Counted from the stretch's first letter, positions 1 through 8,303 are shown. The stretch is DNA of 64,000 bases from Pseudomonas nabeulensis (GCF_004682045.1 NZ_QUZT01000001.1:186001-250000); one strand, 5' to 3'. Made by a program: numbers and translations. The notes: generated by a model not told the origin, from the letters alone.

Positions 1-1
1 A

Positions 2-484
2 CAGGGCAAGGTCGACAAGGCCTCCCGCGTGGAATTGGCAGACTCGCGCATCGGCCTGGTGGTGAAGGAAGGCGCGGCCAAGCCAGCCATCGGCACCGAT
101 GCGCAGCTCAAGGCCGTGCTGAGCAACGCCAAGTCAGTGGCGTATTCGGACAGCGCCAGCGGCGTGTATGTCGAGAAAGAGTTGTTCAAGAAACTCGGCA
201 TGCCCGCCAAGGGCACCATGATCGAACGCATCCCGGTGGCCGAACAGGTCGCCAAGGGTGATTACGAGGTGGGCTTGCAGCAGGTGGCGGAACTGCTGCC
301 GGTCAAGGGCGTGACTTACGTCGGCAAGATCCCGGAAGACGTGCAATCGGTCACGCGTTTCGCGGCGGGCATTCCAGTGAATGCCCAACACCCTGAACAG
401 GCCAAGGCGCTGTTGCAGTACCTGGCCTCCCCCGAGGCGCAACCGGTGGTGCAATCCACCGGCCTGGACTCGGTGTCACGCTGA
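2..484 (+). CDS. ModA-like periplasmic solute-binding protein (5' truncated by window)
   Basis: The reading frame is open from the left edge, so only the C-terminal part (about 160 residues) is present. It resembles the second lobe of the molybdate/ModA-like solute-binding family: a segment with S-D-S-A-S-G-V-Y-V-E followed by a K-L-G-M stretch, then I-P-V-A-E-Q-V-A-K-G-D-Y-E-V-G-L-Q-Q, and a C-terminal A-K-A-L-L-Q-Y-L-A-S-P-E-A helix. Such proteins normally sit in the periplasm and bind a small anion or organic acid. In this subfamily the ligand is often not molybdate, and it cannot be told from the fragment. Its stop codon overlaps the stop of the convergent LysR gene by 9 bp. The GTG at 29 is internal, not the start. 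Confidence 0.7.
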   Translation, partial: QGKVDKASRVELADSRIGLVVKEGAAKPAIGTDAQLKAVLSNAKSVAYSDSASGVYVEKELFKKLGMPAKGTMIERIPVAEQVAKGDYEVGLQQVAELLPVKGVTYVGKIPEDVQSVTRFAAGIPVNAQHPEQAKALLQYLASPEAQPVVQSTGLDSVSR

Positions 485-1378
485 CCGGAACGGCATCTCC
501 CGCACCAACCGCTCCAACTCCAACGCCGCTGGCGGCAATGTCCGCCCGCGGCGTTTTATCAAGCCCACATTGCGCATCACCTGCGGCTCCACCAGCGGCA
601 CGCTGACCAGAATCGGGTGCTCATTGGACGGCATGGCAATCGACGGCACCATCGCCACCCCCAGCCCGGCTTCCACCAACCCGATCATTGTGGTCACGTG
701 ATGGGTCTCGCAGATACTCGGCTTTTTCACCCGCACACCGCGCAAGGCCTGATCCAACAGAAAACGGTTGCCTGAGGTTTTGTCCACCGTGATGTAGTCA
801 TGCTCATAGGCCTCGGCCCACGGCACGCTCTCACGCCCGGCCAGCGGATGATCACGGCGACAGGCCAGCACATAGCGTTCCTGCAACAGCAACTCGAACT
901 CCACTTCATCGGCCAGGCTGCCACTGAAACTCACGCCAAAATCCGCCTCGCCACTTTCCACCGCGTTGCACACTTCACCGGCGCTGGCATCCAGCACCCG
1001 CAGGCGAATCTTCGGATACAGCTTGTGGAATTCGGAAATCACGTGGGGCATGAAGTAGTACGCCGTGGACGGCACGCAAGCGATGGTGACATTACCCATG
1101 CGCGTTGAGGCGACGTTGCTGATACCCATCAGCGCCACGTCAAGGTCGTCGAGCATGCGCTCCACTTGCGGCAGGAACGCGCGGCCGACCATGGTCAGGC
1201 TGACCCGCCGCGTGGTGCGCTCGAACAGCTTGACGTCGAGGGCGGTCTCAAGCTTCTCGATGCGGCGGCTCAGGGCTGGCTGGGAGATACGAATGGCCTC
1301 GGCGGCGCCGCGAAAACTGCCCTTGTCTACCACGGCGCGGAAGGCTTGGAGGTCGTTGAGGTCGAAGTTGATGATCAC
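476..1378 (-). CDS. LysR-family transcriptional regulator
   Basis: A 300-residue LysR regulator. The N-terminal winged helix-turn-helix reads F-R-A-V-V-D-K-G-S-F-R-G-A-A-E-A, followed by S-Q-P-A-L-S-R-R-I-E-K-L-E, the classical LTTR recognition helix. The effector-binding domain follows (A-C-V-P-S-T-A-Y-Y-F-M-P near residue 100; G-L-G-V-A-M-V-P near 245). I chose GTG at 1378 because it puts the HTH about 10 residues from the N-terminus, as is usual; the ATG at 1441 would add an atypical 21-residue Pro-rich extension. No good Shine-Dalgarno is visible for either. It is convergent with the solute-binding gene. The region upstream has dyads that could be its operator. The target is unknown. Confidence 0.88.
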   Translation of the reverse strand: MIINFDLNDLQAFRAVVDKGSFRGAAEAIRISQPALSRRIEKLETALDVKLFERTTRRVSLTMVGRAFLPQVERMLDDLDVALMGISNVASTRMGNVTIACVPSTAYYFMPHVISEFHKLYPKIRLRVLDASAGEVCNAVESGEADFGVSFSGSLADEVEFELLLQERYVLACRRDHPLAGRESVPWAEAYEHDYITVDKTSGNRFLLDQALRGVRVKKPSICETHHVTTMIGLVEAGLGVAMVPSIAMPSNEHPILVSVPLVEPQVMRNVGLIKRRGRTLPPAALELERLVREMPFRSA

Positions 1379-1723
1379 AAGGAGACGCCAGGGTGGTCGA
1401 GGTGGGTTGGCATTATCGTATGGCAACTGAAGGCGCGCCATTCATGCTGGCAGCGGCTTGCATGAATAACCCTGCTACAAATATGAAGTCATACATATCA
1501 GTGGGTTATTTACCCACTTGAACCACGCAATCGCCAAAAAGCGTCAATACTTCCGGCCTGACCTACTCACCGGGAGAGAGAATGACTCATGGAAACCTGC
1601 CAGAACCCCTGCCTTTTTTGGTGCGAAGATGAGACATCGGATATCAGCGTCGATCAGTTGCTTCTTGCATCACGCCAATGGTCAAGTAGGATTGAATCCT
1701 ACCCATCATCGGCAGACATCCAA
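1379..1723. promoter_or_regulatory. Intergenic region with nested dyads upstream of LysR and parDE
   Basis: About 345 bp without a convincing gene. It holds AATAACCC (1465-1472) matched by GGGTTATT (1503-1510), and within this ATATG (1481-1485) against CATAT (1494-1498), the AT-rich T-N11-A form expected of a LysR site. Overlapping the right side is a perfect hairpin, GTGGGT (1501-1506) with ACCCAC (1512-1517). The start of the LysR gene lies about 90 bp to the left, so these are plausible operators for it; this is inference. From 1589 a frame is open into parD, but its first 45 codons look non-coding. Confidence 0.4.
1686..1702. promoter_or_regulatory. 17-bp palindrome, probable parDE operator
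   Basis: A perfect inverted repeat, GTAGGATT-G-AATCCTAC, ending 21 bp before the proposed parD start at 1724. ParD antitoxins autorepress by binding palindromes over their own promoter, so this is the likely autoregulatory site. The 8-1-8 geometry is the same as at the higBA operator (3677-3693), with different sequence. Confidence 0.6.
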
Positions 1724-2005
1724 ATGCGCTCGACCCAACAAATGAGCATCACCTTGCCCATCGAAATGGCTGCCATGGTCAAGGCCAAGGTCGCTGCCGG
1801 TGACTATGCCAGTGAAAGTGAAGTGATCCGCGATGGCTTGCGCGTACTGCTGGCACGTGATCGCGCCATGGAAGCCTGGTTGCGCGACGAGGTGATTCCA
1901 GCGGCGGCCGCCCTTGAGGCGAATCCTGGGCGAGCACTGTCCGCCGAGCAGGTTCGTGAACACATGAAGGCCAAGCGTCAACGAAAAGGTTCCGACAAAC
2001 CGTGA
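1724..2005 (+). CDS. parD: ParD-family antitoxin
   Basis: A 93-residue antitoxin of the ParD/CopG ribbon-helix-helix class. M-S-I-T-L-P-I-E-M-A-A-M-V forms the DNA-binding beta-strand and helix, and G-D-Y-A-S-E-S-E-V-I-R-D-G-L-R is the family hallmark. The C-terminal third, rich in A and charged residues (A-L-E-A-N-P-G-R-A-L-S-A-E-Q-V), is the toxin-wrapping tail. I chose ATG 1724 over an upstream ATG (1589) because the extra 45 residues are Cys/Ser-rich and outside the family; ATG 1742 is also possible. The stop overlaps the parE start by 4 bp (GTGA), implying translational coupling. It should neutralise ParE and repress the operon. Confidence 0.88.
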   Translation: MRSTQQMSITLPIEMAAMVKAKVAAGDYASESEVIRDGLRVLLARDRAMEAWLRDEVIPAAAALEANPGRALSAEQVREHMKAKRQRKGSDKP

Positions 2006-2319
2006 GTTATGGGGTAGCCTTTTCGCCTAAAGCCTTGGCGCAACTTGACGCCCTTGAAGACTACATCAGCAATGCTGGCTCCCCGCAGGTTGCTGAACGC
2101 TTTATCGACAACCTCATCAGCTACTGCGAAAGTCTTTCCCTGTTTCCCTTGCGCGGCATTCGCCGTGACGACCTGTTACCCGGACTGCGGATCACCCATT
2201 ACCGGCACACCACCAGCATTGCATTCAGGGTGGACGCCAATACCAACACGGTATCGATCCTGGGGGTGTTCTACGGTGGCCAGGATTACACGGTGCTGTC
2301 ACAGGAAGACGCGGACTAG
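2002..2319 (+). CDS. parE: ParE-family toxin
   Basis: A 105-residue RelE/ParE-superfamily toxin. It shows the family pattern: F-S-P-K-A-L-A-Q-L-D-A-L-E-D-Y-I at the N-terminus, R-F-I-D-N-L-I-S-Y-C-E-S-L mid-protein, F-P-L-R-G-I-R-R-D-D near residue 55, and the C-terminal strand V-S-I-L-G-V-F-Y-G-G-Q-D. ParE toxins poison DNA gyrase; some relatives cleave mRNA, so the target is inferred. The start is GTG, overlapping the parD stop. The gene is full length and looks intact. Confidence 0.88.
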   Translation: MSYGVAFSPKALAQLDALEDYISNAGSPQVAERFIDNLISYCESLSLFPLRGIRRDDLLPGLRITHYRHTTSIAFRVDANTNTVSILGVFYGGQDYTVLSQEDAD

Positions 2320-2341
2320 TCCCTGACAATAAGAGCGATCA

Positions 2342-3217
2342 ATGACAAATACCGCTGGAAGAACCAATGGCACACGCTTTCGAGCCTTGAAAACAGGGCT
2401 CTGGGTGATCGGCATGCTCTGTGCGGCCACCCTGGGTTTCTTCGCCTGGCAAAGCTTCTACCCGGTGAGCGCGGCAAGCGGTTGGCAGGTTCAGGTCGTG
2501 CACCGCGATGTACCGAAAGCAGCCTCGCTGCTGCCGCAACCGGACGGCTCGCTGCTGGTCAGCCAGGAACTCGACAGGGGCATGGGCAGTATCGTACGCA
2601 TCCGCCCCGACGGCACACGCGAGGTGGTGGTGGCCAACCTGTCCAAACCCGACGGCATGATCCCGACCCATGGCGGTTGGGTGTTCAGCCAGGAATCTGG
2701 CGGCCTGCCCGTCAGTTTCTACAAGGACGGTGTGGTCACCGAACTGTTCAAAGGCGAAAGCGTGCAGGGGCTATGGGATGAAGGCGATGACCTCTACGCC
2801 ATCGAAGACCGCAACCCTACCGGTCGCCTGATGCGTTATCGCTGGAGCGACCAATCCCTGACCGTGTTGCGCGACCAGGTGAATGAAGGTGAATCCATCA
2901 TCCGTTGCACCGATGGCCGCCTGCTCTACAACGAAAAAAAGCGAGGCGTAGTGCGCGAGTTGACCGACGACGGCAGCGACCCGGTGATACTCAGCAACCT
3001 GAACCAGCCGACCTTCCTGATGTGCGATGAACGCGGGTTGTGGGTCAATGAAGACTCCACACACCGGGCGCGCTTGCTGCTGATTGATAAACAGGGGCGC
3101 CAGCAGACGATTCTTTCATTCCTGAAGGCGCCCCAGTCGATTGTGCCGACGGGCCGCGGAAGTTATCTGCTGGCTGAGGGCGGCAGGAATCGGGTGCTGG
3201 AACTGACGCCTGAGTAA
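2342..3217 (+). CDS. Membrane-anchored SMP-30/NHL-like beta-propeller protein
   Basis: A 291-residue protein with one N-terminal membrane segment (about residues 19-37, G-L-W-V-I-G-M-L-C-A-A-T-L-G-F-F-A-W) and a periplasmic domain of repeating beta-strands. The repeats carry P-D-G-S-L-L-V-S-Q-E, N-L-S-K-P-D-G-M-I-P and L-N-Q-P-T-F-L-M, typical of SMP-30/gluconolactonase/NHL propellers. The metal ligands of a true lactonase cannot be assigned with confidence, so catalysis is not claimed. It begins 22 bp after parE and may be co-transcribed by read-through. No partner gene suggests its role. Confidence 0.6.
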   Translation: MTNTAGRTNGTRFRALKTGLWVIGMLCAATLGFFAWQSFYPVSAASGWQVQVVHRDVPKAASLLPQPDGSLLVSQELDRGMGSIVRIRPDGTREVVVANLSKPDGMIPTHGGWVFSQESGGLPVSFYKDGVVTELFKGESVQGLWDEGDDLYAIEDRNPTGRLMRYRWSDQSLTVLRDQVNEGESIIRCTDGRLLYNEKKRGVVRELTDDGSDPVILSNLNQPTFLMCDERGLWVNEDSTHRARLLLIDKQGRQQTILSFLKAPQSIVPTGRGSYLLAEGGRNRVLELTPE

Positions 3218-3324
3218 CGTTTTGTCTTGGGGCATGCGCTCGTCGAGCGTACGAGAGCATGTCCTTCGCACGGGCATGGACGCCATGGGGAAGGTCTAGG
3301 CACTTTCCCTTAAGCAGGGTTGAA

Positions 3325-3627
3325 ATGGAAAAGACTGTCATTGCAGCTGTATTGATTTTTTGCATGACCGGCTGTGTCGGCGTGCAAGTTTCACTTCCGG
3401 ATAAAAAGAACGAGCGCATCGCAGATCACCAAAAATCGCCTGATGAAAAATCAGAACGCGAATGGTGCGGCATGACACTTTGGGTTGGGTTGCCTCTGCC
3501 TTTGCAGCTCCCTGTTTGCCAGTCACGCCCCCCACCCTCCTACCTATATGCATGCGGGCCTTTCATGTTCCTGGGACCGATCATGCACAGCTATAAGGGA
3601 AATGCCTTGTGTGGAAAATTTCTTTGA
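3325..3627 (+). CDS. Small putative lipoprotein
   Basis: A 100-residue protein. M-E-K-T-V-I-A-A-V-L-I-F-C-M-T-G-C is a short hydrophobic signal ending in a lipobox-like M-T-G-C, predicting lipidation at Cys-17. The mature part is charged at first (D-K-K-N-E-R), then Pro/Cys-rich (W-C-G-M-T-L-W; P-V-C-Q; Y-A-C-G). ATG 3325 is chosen because it places the signal at the N-terminus; the longer frame from 3259 would bury it. I do not recognise the family. The four Cys after the lipobox could form disulfides in the periplasm. Confidence 0.5.
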   Translation: MEKTVIAAVLIFCMTGCVGVQVSLPDKKNERIADHQKSPDEKSEREWCGMTLWVGLPLPLQLPVCQSRPPPSYLYACGPFMFLGPIMHSYKGNALCGKFL

Positions 3628-3676
3628 TAGCCATCCGCAAATACTGAAAAAAGTGACAAAAACCTCTGCTTGCACA

Positions 3677-3693
3677 AGTCCCATCATGGGACT
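3677..3693. promoter_or_regulatory. 17-bp palindrome, probable higBA operator
   Basis: AGTCCCAT-C-ATGGGACT, a perfect inverted repeat ending 11 bp before the higB start at 3705. HigA-type antitoxins bind such palindromes to repress their own operon. Position and symmetry support this; binding is inferred. Confidence 0.65.
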
Positions 3694-3704
3694 AAGATCT
3701 CCTC

Positions 3705-4007
3705 ATGAGAATTATCGCGATCAGCCAACTCAAGACCTTTTGGCAGAAATACCCGGATTCTGAACAGCCATTGCTGTCCTGGATAGACGAGGCAAAAAAT
3801 GCCAACTGGTCAGCACCGACTGACATCAAGGACCAGTTTCGAAGCGCCAGTATTCTCAAGAGCCGAAGAGTCGTCTTCAATATTAAAGGCAACGACTACC
3901 GGCTAGTGGTCGCTGTGGCTTACCGCTACGGCGCTCTCTACATCAAGTTCGTCGGCACACATAAGCAATACGACGCGATTGACGCCGATACCGTTGAAAC
4001 GGAGTAA
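3705..4007 (+). CDS. higB: HigB-type toxin (mRNA interferase, HigB_toxin family)
   Basis: A 100-residue toxin of the HigB family found with COG5499 antitoxins. Features: M-R-I-I-A-I-S-Q-L-K-T-F-W at the start, W-S-A-P-T-D-I-K-D-Q-F-R-S-A-S-I-L near residue 35, V-V-F-N-I-K-G-N-D-Y-R-L-V-V-A-V mid-protein, and the C-terminal strand Y-I-K-F-V-G-T-H-K-Q-Y-D. Members cleave mRNA on the ribosome. The toxin gene comes first, then the antitoxin after 3 bp, the usual hig order. The gene appears intact. Confidence 0.9.
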   Translation: MRIIAISQLKTFWQKYPDSEQPLLSWIDEAKNANWSAPTDIKDQFRSASILKSRRVVFNIKGNDYRLVVAVAYRYGALYIKFVGTHKQYDAIDADTVETE

Positions 4008-4010
4008 CCC

Positions 4011-4382
4011 ATGAACATCCGCCCTATTCACACTGAACAGGACTACAAAGACGCACTCAAGTCAGTTTCCCCACTGTTCGACAACGAGCCAGACCCAGGC
4101 ACACCAGAAGGTGATTATTTTGATGTGATGATCACCTTGATCGAGGCCTACGAAGCGAAGCGCTTTCCAGTAGACCTCCCTAATCCGGTCGATGCCATTC
4201 GCTTCAGGATGGAACAGTCTGGGCTATCGGCAGCCGACCTTGTGCCCGCGATCGGTCGTCAAAATCGCGTTTATGAGGTGCTCAATGGCAAACGCGCACT
4301 GACGTTACCAATGATCTGGAAGCTGCATGAAATGTTTGGCATTCCTGCCGAAAGCCTGATCAGGCCCGTAAAACACGCGTGA
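4011..4382 (+). CDS. higA: HigA-type antitoxin with HTH domain
   Basis: A 123-residue antitoxin. The N-terminal half (E-G-D-Y-F-D-V-M-I-T-L-I-E-A-Y-E) is the alpha-helical COG5499 domain that contacts the toxin. The C-terminal half (I-R-F-R-M-E-Q-S-G-L-S-A-A-D-L-V, then V-L-N-G-K-R-A-L-T-L-P-M-I-W-K-L) is an XRE-type helix-turn-helix. It should neutralise HigB and repress the operon through the palindrome at 3677-3693. A terminator follows. Confidence 0.9.
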   Translation: MNIRPIHTEQDYKDALKSVSPLFDNEPDPGTPEGDYFDVMITLIEAYEAKRFPVDLPNPVDAIRFRMEQSGLSAADLVPAIGRQNRVYEVLNGKRALTLPMIWKLHEMFGIPAESLIRPVKHA

Positions 4383-4419
4383 AGGCAGAGGCTGGTTGAT
4401 CGAACACACCGATATTATG

Positions 4420-4456
4420 AAAGCCTGTCGAGTATCGGGCTCGGCAGGCTTTTCTT
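4420..4456 (+). terminator. Rho-independent terminator after higBA
   Basis: Stem AAGCCTGTCGAG (4421-4432) pairs with CTCGGCAGGCTT (4440-4451), with one G-U pair and a 7-nt loop, followed by TTCTT. It sits 38 bp after the higA stop. Confidence 0.8.
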
Positions 4457-4502
4457 ATCTCTTGAGCGCTTCATCAACCCTCGGGGCGATGACACAAAAC
4501 GC

Positions 4503-4634
4503 CTACTGACAAGTCCCACCCTTATGATGCGAGCCCGTGCCACCCACTGGATGCGTCCCCTTCGGACACCCCATTGCCAGCATCGGGCTAACAGCCAATA
4601 CCACCAGCAAACCCAGCAACGACAGCTTCTTCAT
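4503..4634 (-). CDS. Small secreted peptide of unknown function
   Basis: A 43-residue peptide. M-K-K-L-S-L-L-G-L-L-V-V-L-A-V-S-P-M-L-A is a textbook signal sequence, followed by a short Gly/His/Lys-rich tail with two Cys (G-C-P-K-G-T-H-P near the cleavage site and G-T-C-Q at the end). A strong Shine-Dalgarno (GGAGG) lies about 7 nt before ATG 4634, which decides this start over ATG 4685. The sequence M-G-C could also act as a lipobox. Family not recognised. Confidence 0.6.
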   Translation of the reverse strand: MKKLSLLGLLVVLAVSPMLAMGCPKGTHPVGGTGSHHKGGTCQ

Positions 4635-4704
4635 AGCATCCTCCGTGACCATCACGACACGTGATGGCACAAAGATATCATGCATCCAAGAGGCGATCGC
4701 CTTG

Positions 4705-5730
4705 TTATTTCACCCAGGCTTGCGGGCTACTGAAAAACGCTTGCGCATTGCTGTCCAGCGTCTCCAGGTGATAGCCCCCCTCTTGCACAATCACACAGGG
4801 CAGTCCCAGCCCACGAATGCATTCCCCCAATCGGGCAAACCCTTCACGGGTCACCGCGACTTTGCTTTGCGGGTCCAGCTCGTAGATATCGAAGCCTAGG
4901 GACAACACCAGCACATCCGCCGAAAACGCCTTCACCGCCGCCAGCGCCTGTTCGAGTTTTTCGAAGAACAGCGCCTCACTGGCGCCGTGGGGCATTGGCA
5001 GGTTGAGGTTGAAACCCTCGCCGCTGGCGCTTCCGCGCTCTTCGGCAAACCCCGCGACGCCGGGATAGAAGTTGGTGGGGTCGCCATGGATCGAGACGTA
5101 GAGCACGTCGTCACGCTCGTAGAAAATGTCCTGGATGCCTTGGCCGTGGTGCATGTCAGTGTCGAGTACGGCAACGCGCTGAAAACCGTCGCGCAGCACC
5201 TGGGCCGCCACCGCAGCGTTGTTGATGTAGCAGAAACCTCCCGCCGCATCGAAACGCGCATGATGGCCCGGTGGACGGCACAGTGCGTACGCGGCGGGTG
5301 CGCCGTCGAGAATATCCTTCGCCGCTGCGACGGCACTCTGCGCGGACCAATAAGCCGAACGCCAAGTGAGTTCGCCGACAGGGCAACTGCCATCGGCCAG
5401 GTAGCGCGCAGCCTGGGCGAGGATGCCGCGCAAGGCGTTGGGCTCGCGTACAAAGATGTTGGACATGACTTCGTCGCCCCAGTCTTCGGGGACTTCTTTC
5501 CAGCGTGGGTGGGCCTCTTCAAGAAAGGTCAGGTAAGGCGCACCGTGCACGGCCAATAACGGGTCCAAGCCATGGTCCTGGGGTTGCTGGATATCAAACC
5601 CCAGGGTTTGCGCCGCCAGCAACAGGTTGCGGGCGCGCTCCGGAACCTCTTGAGGCGTGCGCATCTGGCCTCGGGAGTAGTAGCTGCGTGGATGGTGCAA
5701 GAGTTGCTCGGGGTGAAAAAACGTACGCAT
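4705..5730 (-). CDS. Histone-deacetylase-like amidohydrolase (acetylpolyamine amidohydrolase type)
   Basis: A 341-residue class of the arginase/deacetylase fold. Residues 152-159 are R-P-P-G-H-H-A-R, holding the catalytic His pair. D-T-D-M-H-H-G-Q-G (190-198) supplies Zn ligands D192 and H194, G-F-D (279-281) supplies the third ligand D281, and E-G-G-Y (317-320) supplies the transition-state Tyr. All key residues are present. Bacterial relatives remove acetyl groups from acetylputrescine, acetylcadaverine or other N-acyl amines. It is the last gene of a tight three-gene operon, 10 bp after the M20 hydrolase, so a joint role in breaking down an acylated or carbamoylated amine is likely. The exact substrate is not known. 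Confidence 0.88.
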   Translation of the reverse strand: MRTFFHPEQLLHHPRSYYSRGQMRTPQEVPERARNLLLAAQTLGFDIQQPQDHGLDPLLAVHGAPYLTFLEEAHPRWKEVPEDWGDEVMSNIFVREPNALRGILAQAARYLADGSCPVGELTWRSAYWSAQSAVAAAKDILDGAPAAYALCRPPGHHARFDAAGGFCYINNAAVAAQVLRDGFQRVAVLDTDMHHGQGIQDIFYERDDVLYVSIHGDPTNFYPGVAGFAEERGSASGEGFNLNLPMPHGASEALFFEKLEQALAAVKAFSADVLVLSLGFDIYELDPQSKVAVTREGFARLGECIRGLGLPCVIVQEGGYHLETLDSNAQAFFSSPQAWVK

Positions 5731-5740
5731 GGAAGTCTCC

Positions 5741-6970
5741 TTACTGAACCTGGCCGGCGCGTTTCAACACGGCGTTGAGCAATACATCGGTGCCCTGGCG
5801 CACGTCCTCGGGCAGTACGTCTTCGGCTTCGTTATGGCTGAGTCCGCCGACGCACGGGATGAAAATCATCGCGGTTGGGCAATAGCGCGCCAGGTGAATG
5901 GCATCGTGGCCGGCGCCGCTGACAATACGTTGCTGGCTGTAGCCCAAGGCATCGACCGCATCCTGCACGCAGGCCACGCATTGCGCGTCGAACGGGGTGG
6001 CCGGGCTGATCCAATGAGGGCTGATGGTGACGCTCAAGCCGCGTATTTCTGCGATAGCCTCCAGGCGTGCTCGCACCTGTTGTTCCATGGCATCAATGTC
6101 GGTATCACGGTGATGACGCAGGTCGACGGTAAAACTCAACAAGCCCGGAATGGTGTTGCGCGACGATTTGGCGATGCTCAATTCACCGACAGTGGTCAGG
6201 CCTTCTGGCGCGAAATCCGCAGCGAGGCCTTCCAGGGCCTGAATCATTTGTGCAGCCCCATACAACGCGTCCTTGCGCAGCGGCATCGGCGTGGTGCCAG
6301 CGTGAGCGGCCATGCCTTCGACCCGTACGTCCAACCAACGAATCGCTTGCCCACCGGTGACGACGCCAATGCTCTTGGCGTTATCTTCAAGGATCGGACC
6401 TTGCTCGATATGCGCCTCGAAATACGCATCCACCGCGCCACCCAATGGGCGTGAAACGTTGTAGCCATTGGCGCGCAACGCCTCTGCGACACTGACACCG
6501 TCGACATCCGTCGTCGCCAGTGCCTTGTCCAGCGCCAGGGTGCCGGTAAACACCGCAGAGCCGAGCATGGCCGGGGTAAAACGGGCGCCCTCCTCGTTGG
6601 TCCACACCGCGATTTCCAGCGGCTTGCGAGTCTGGATGCCATGGTCATCCAGGCTGCGAATCACTTCCAAACCGGCCAATACACCATACACACCATCGAA
6701 GCGTCCGCCCTCTGGTTGGGTATCGAGGTGGCTGCCCATCATCACCGGTGCCGCGTCGTTGTCAGTACCGGCGCGACGCGCAAACAGGTTGCCGACGGCG
6801 TCCACGCTCAGGGTCAGCCCGGCAGCAGTGCACCAATGGCTGAACAGTTCACGGCCCGCCTGGTCTTCGGCGCTCAAGGCCAAACGGCAACTGCCGCCAC
6901 GCGCAGTGGCGCCGACCTCGGCCATGGCCATCAGGCTGGCCCATAGGCGCTCGCTGTTAATCTTCAACAT
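5741..6970 (-). CDS. M20-family Zn-dependent amidohydrolase (N-carbamoyl-L-amino acid hydrolase / allantoate amidohydrolase)
   Basis: A 409-residue hydantoinase/carbamoylase-type metallohydrolase. Motifs in order: G-S-H-L-D-T-Q-P-E-G-G-R-F-D-G-V-Y-G-V (metal-binding His and Asp), W-T-N-E-E-G-A-R-F (bridging/catalytic Glu), E-A-H-I-E-Q-G-P-I-L-E (family hallmark), and near the C-terminus G-A-G-H-D-A. It hydrolyses N-carbamoyl amino acids or ureidoglycolate-type compounds in the cytoplasm. ATG 6970 is preceded by a good GGAG; the longer frame to 7069 adds an unrelated extension. It lies 13 bp after the permease gene and 10 bp before the deacetylase, in one operon. Confidence 0.88.
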   Translation of the reverse strand: MLKINSERLWASLMAMAEVGATARGGSCRLALSAEDQAGRELFSHWCTAAGLTLSVDAVGNLFARRAGTDNDAAPVMMGSHLDTQPEGGRFDGVYGVLAGLEVIRSLDDHGIQTRKPLEIAVWTNEEGARFTPAMLGSAVFTGTLALDKALATTDVDGVSVAEALRANGYNVSRPLGGAVDAYFEAHIEQGPILEDNAKSIGVVTGGQAIRWLDVRVEGMAAHAGTTPMPLRKDALYGAAQMIQALEGLAADFAPEGLTTVGELSIAKSSRNTIPGLLSFTVDLRHHRDTDIDAMEQQVRARLEAIAEIRGLSVTISPHWISPATPFDAQCVACVQDAVDALGYSQQRIVSGAGHDAIHLARYCPTAMIFIPCVGGLSHNEAEDVLPEDVRQGTDVLLNAVLKRAGQVQ

Positions 6971-6983
6971 TACACAATCTCCA

Positions 6984-8303
6984 TCAGACGCTATGCGCCA
7001 TTTCATGACGATGAGCCGTGGCGTGGCGACGTGACAGCGCCAGTACGCACACCAACGACACCGCCGCAATCACGCTGTAGAACACCGCCATCGGCCACCA
7101 CTGGCCCTGGTATTCATGGGCCAGCCAAGTGCCGATCAACGGCGTCAGGCCACCGGCCAACGCGCCGCACACCTGGTAAGCCAGGGAGATCGCGGTGTAG
7201 CGCACACGGGTTTCGAACAAACCGCTGACGAACCCGGCGATCACGGCATAAAACGAGGCCATGCACACCACAGCCAGGGCGATGCCCAGGATGATCAACG
7301 GCGCCTGGCCGCTGCTGACCAGCACAAACATCGGGTAAGGCGAGGCCATCGCCAGCACGGTCATGGCGCAGAGGAAACGCGTGGCACCGACCTTCTCGGC
7401 GACCCACGCGGCCAGCGGCTGGACGCAGAATTGAATGATGGCGACGAAGAACAAGCACTCTAGAATCAACGAGCGCGGTAGGCCCAATTGCTGAGTGCTG
7501 TAGGCAATCATGAAGGTGTTGGTGAAATACACACCGGCGATGCCCAGGGTGTTTGCGCCAATGCACAGCAACAGAGGGCGCCAGGCCGTACGCAACACTT
7601 CAATCACAGGGGCTTGGTCTTTCTTGATGGCCCGCGCTTTTTCCGCCAGGGCTTTGTCTTCGAGGAACTCAGGGGACTCGTTGACGCCCAGGCGAATCGC
7701 CAGGCCCACGACCAACAGCAAGGCACTGGCCAGGAACGGCACGCGCCAGCCCCAACTCATCAGGTCCTCTTCCGGTAAACGCGTCACGGCGCTGAACGCC
7801 AACAACGAAAGAATCAAACCCGCCGGGCTGCCCAACTGAGCGAACGAGGCAAAGAAGTTTCGACGACCTTTCGGCGCATGCTCGCCGGCCATCAACACCG
7901 CCCCGCCCCACTCGCCACCGACCGCGATGCCTTGCACCACGCGTAGCAGAATCAACAGCACCGGCGCAGCCGCGCCAATTTGCGCGTAGGTCGGCAACAG
8001 GCCAATACACACGGTGACCACACCCATCATCACCAGCGTGATCACCAAGGATTTCTTGCGACCGATGCGGTCACCGATATGGCCGAACACGATGCCACCC
8101 AACGGCCGCGCAAAGAAACCCACGGCAAAGGTGCCGAACGCGGCCATGGTGCTGAACAGTTTGTCTTCAGAGGGGAAAAACAGCTGACCGAACACCAGCG
8201 CGGCGGCAGTGGCGTAGATGTAAAAGTCGTACCACTCGATCATGGTGCCGATAAAAGCGGCGGCCGCAGCACGGCGAGGCTGGGGCGAAGCGGAAGGCTT
8301 CAT
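6984..8303 (-). CDS. MFS transporter, metabolite:H+ symporter (MHS) family
   Basis: A 439-residue, about 12-TM permease of the MHS family (relatives: ProP, ShiA, citrate and dicarboxylate carriers). Marks are G-T-M-I-E-W-Y-D-F-Y-I-Y in TM1, G-H-I-G-D-R-I-G-R-K-K in loop 2-3, and R-V-V-Q-G-I-A-V-G-G-E-W-G-G-A in TM4. ATG 8303 has AGGAG upstream at good spacing; the frame to 8351 is an extension. First gene of the operon with the carbamoylase and the deacetylase, so it probably imports their substrate, which is unknown. Divergent from a LysR gene across 158 bp. Confidence 0.9.
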   Translation of the reverse strand: MKPSASPQPRRAAAAAFIGTMIEWYDFYIYATAAALVFGQLFFPSEDKLFSTMAAFGTFAVGFFARPLGGIVFGHIGDRIGRKKSLVITLVMMGVVTVCIGLLPTYAQIGAAAPVLLILLRVVQGIAVGGEWGGAVLMAGEHAPKGRRNFFASFAQLGSPAGLILSLLAFSAVTRLPEEDLMSWGWRVPFLASALLLVVGLAIRLGVNESPEFLEDKALAEKARAIKKDQAPVIEVLRTAWRPLLLCIGANTLGIAGVYFTNTFMIAYSTQQLGLPRSLILECLFFVAIIQFCVQPLAAWVAEKVGATRFLCAMTVLAMASPYPMFVLVSSGQAPLIILGIALAVVCMASFYAVIAGFVSGLFETRVRYTAISLAYQVCGALAGGLTPLIGTWLAHEYQGQWWPMAVFYSVIAAVSLVCVLALSRRHATAHRHEMAHSV

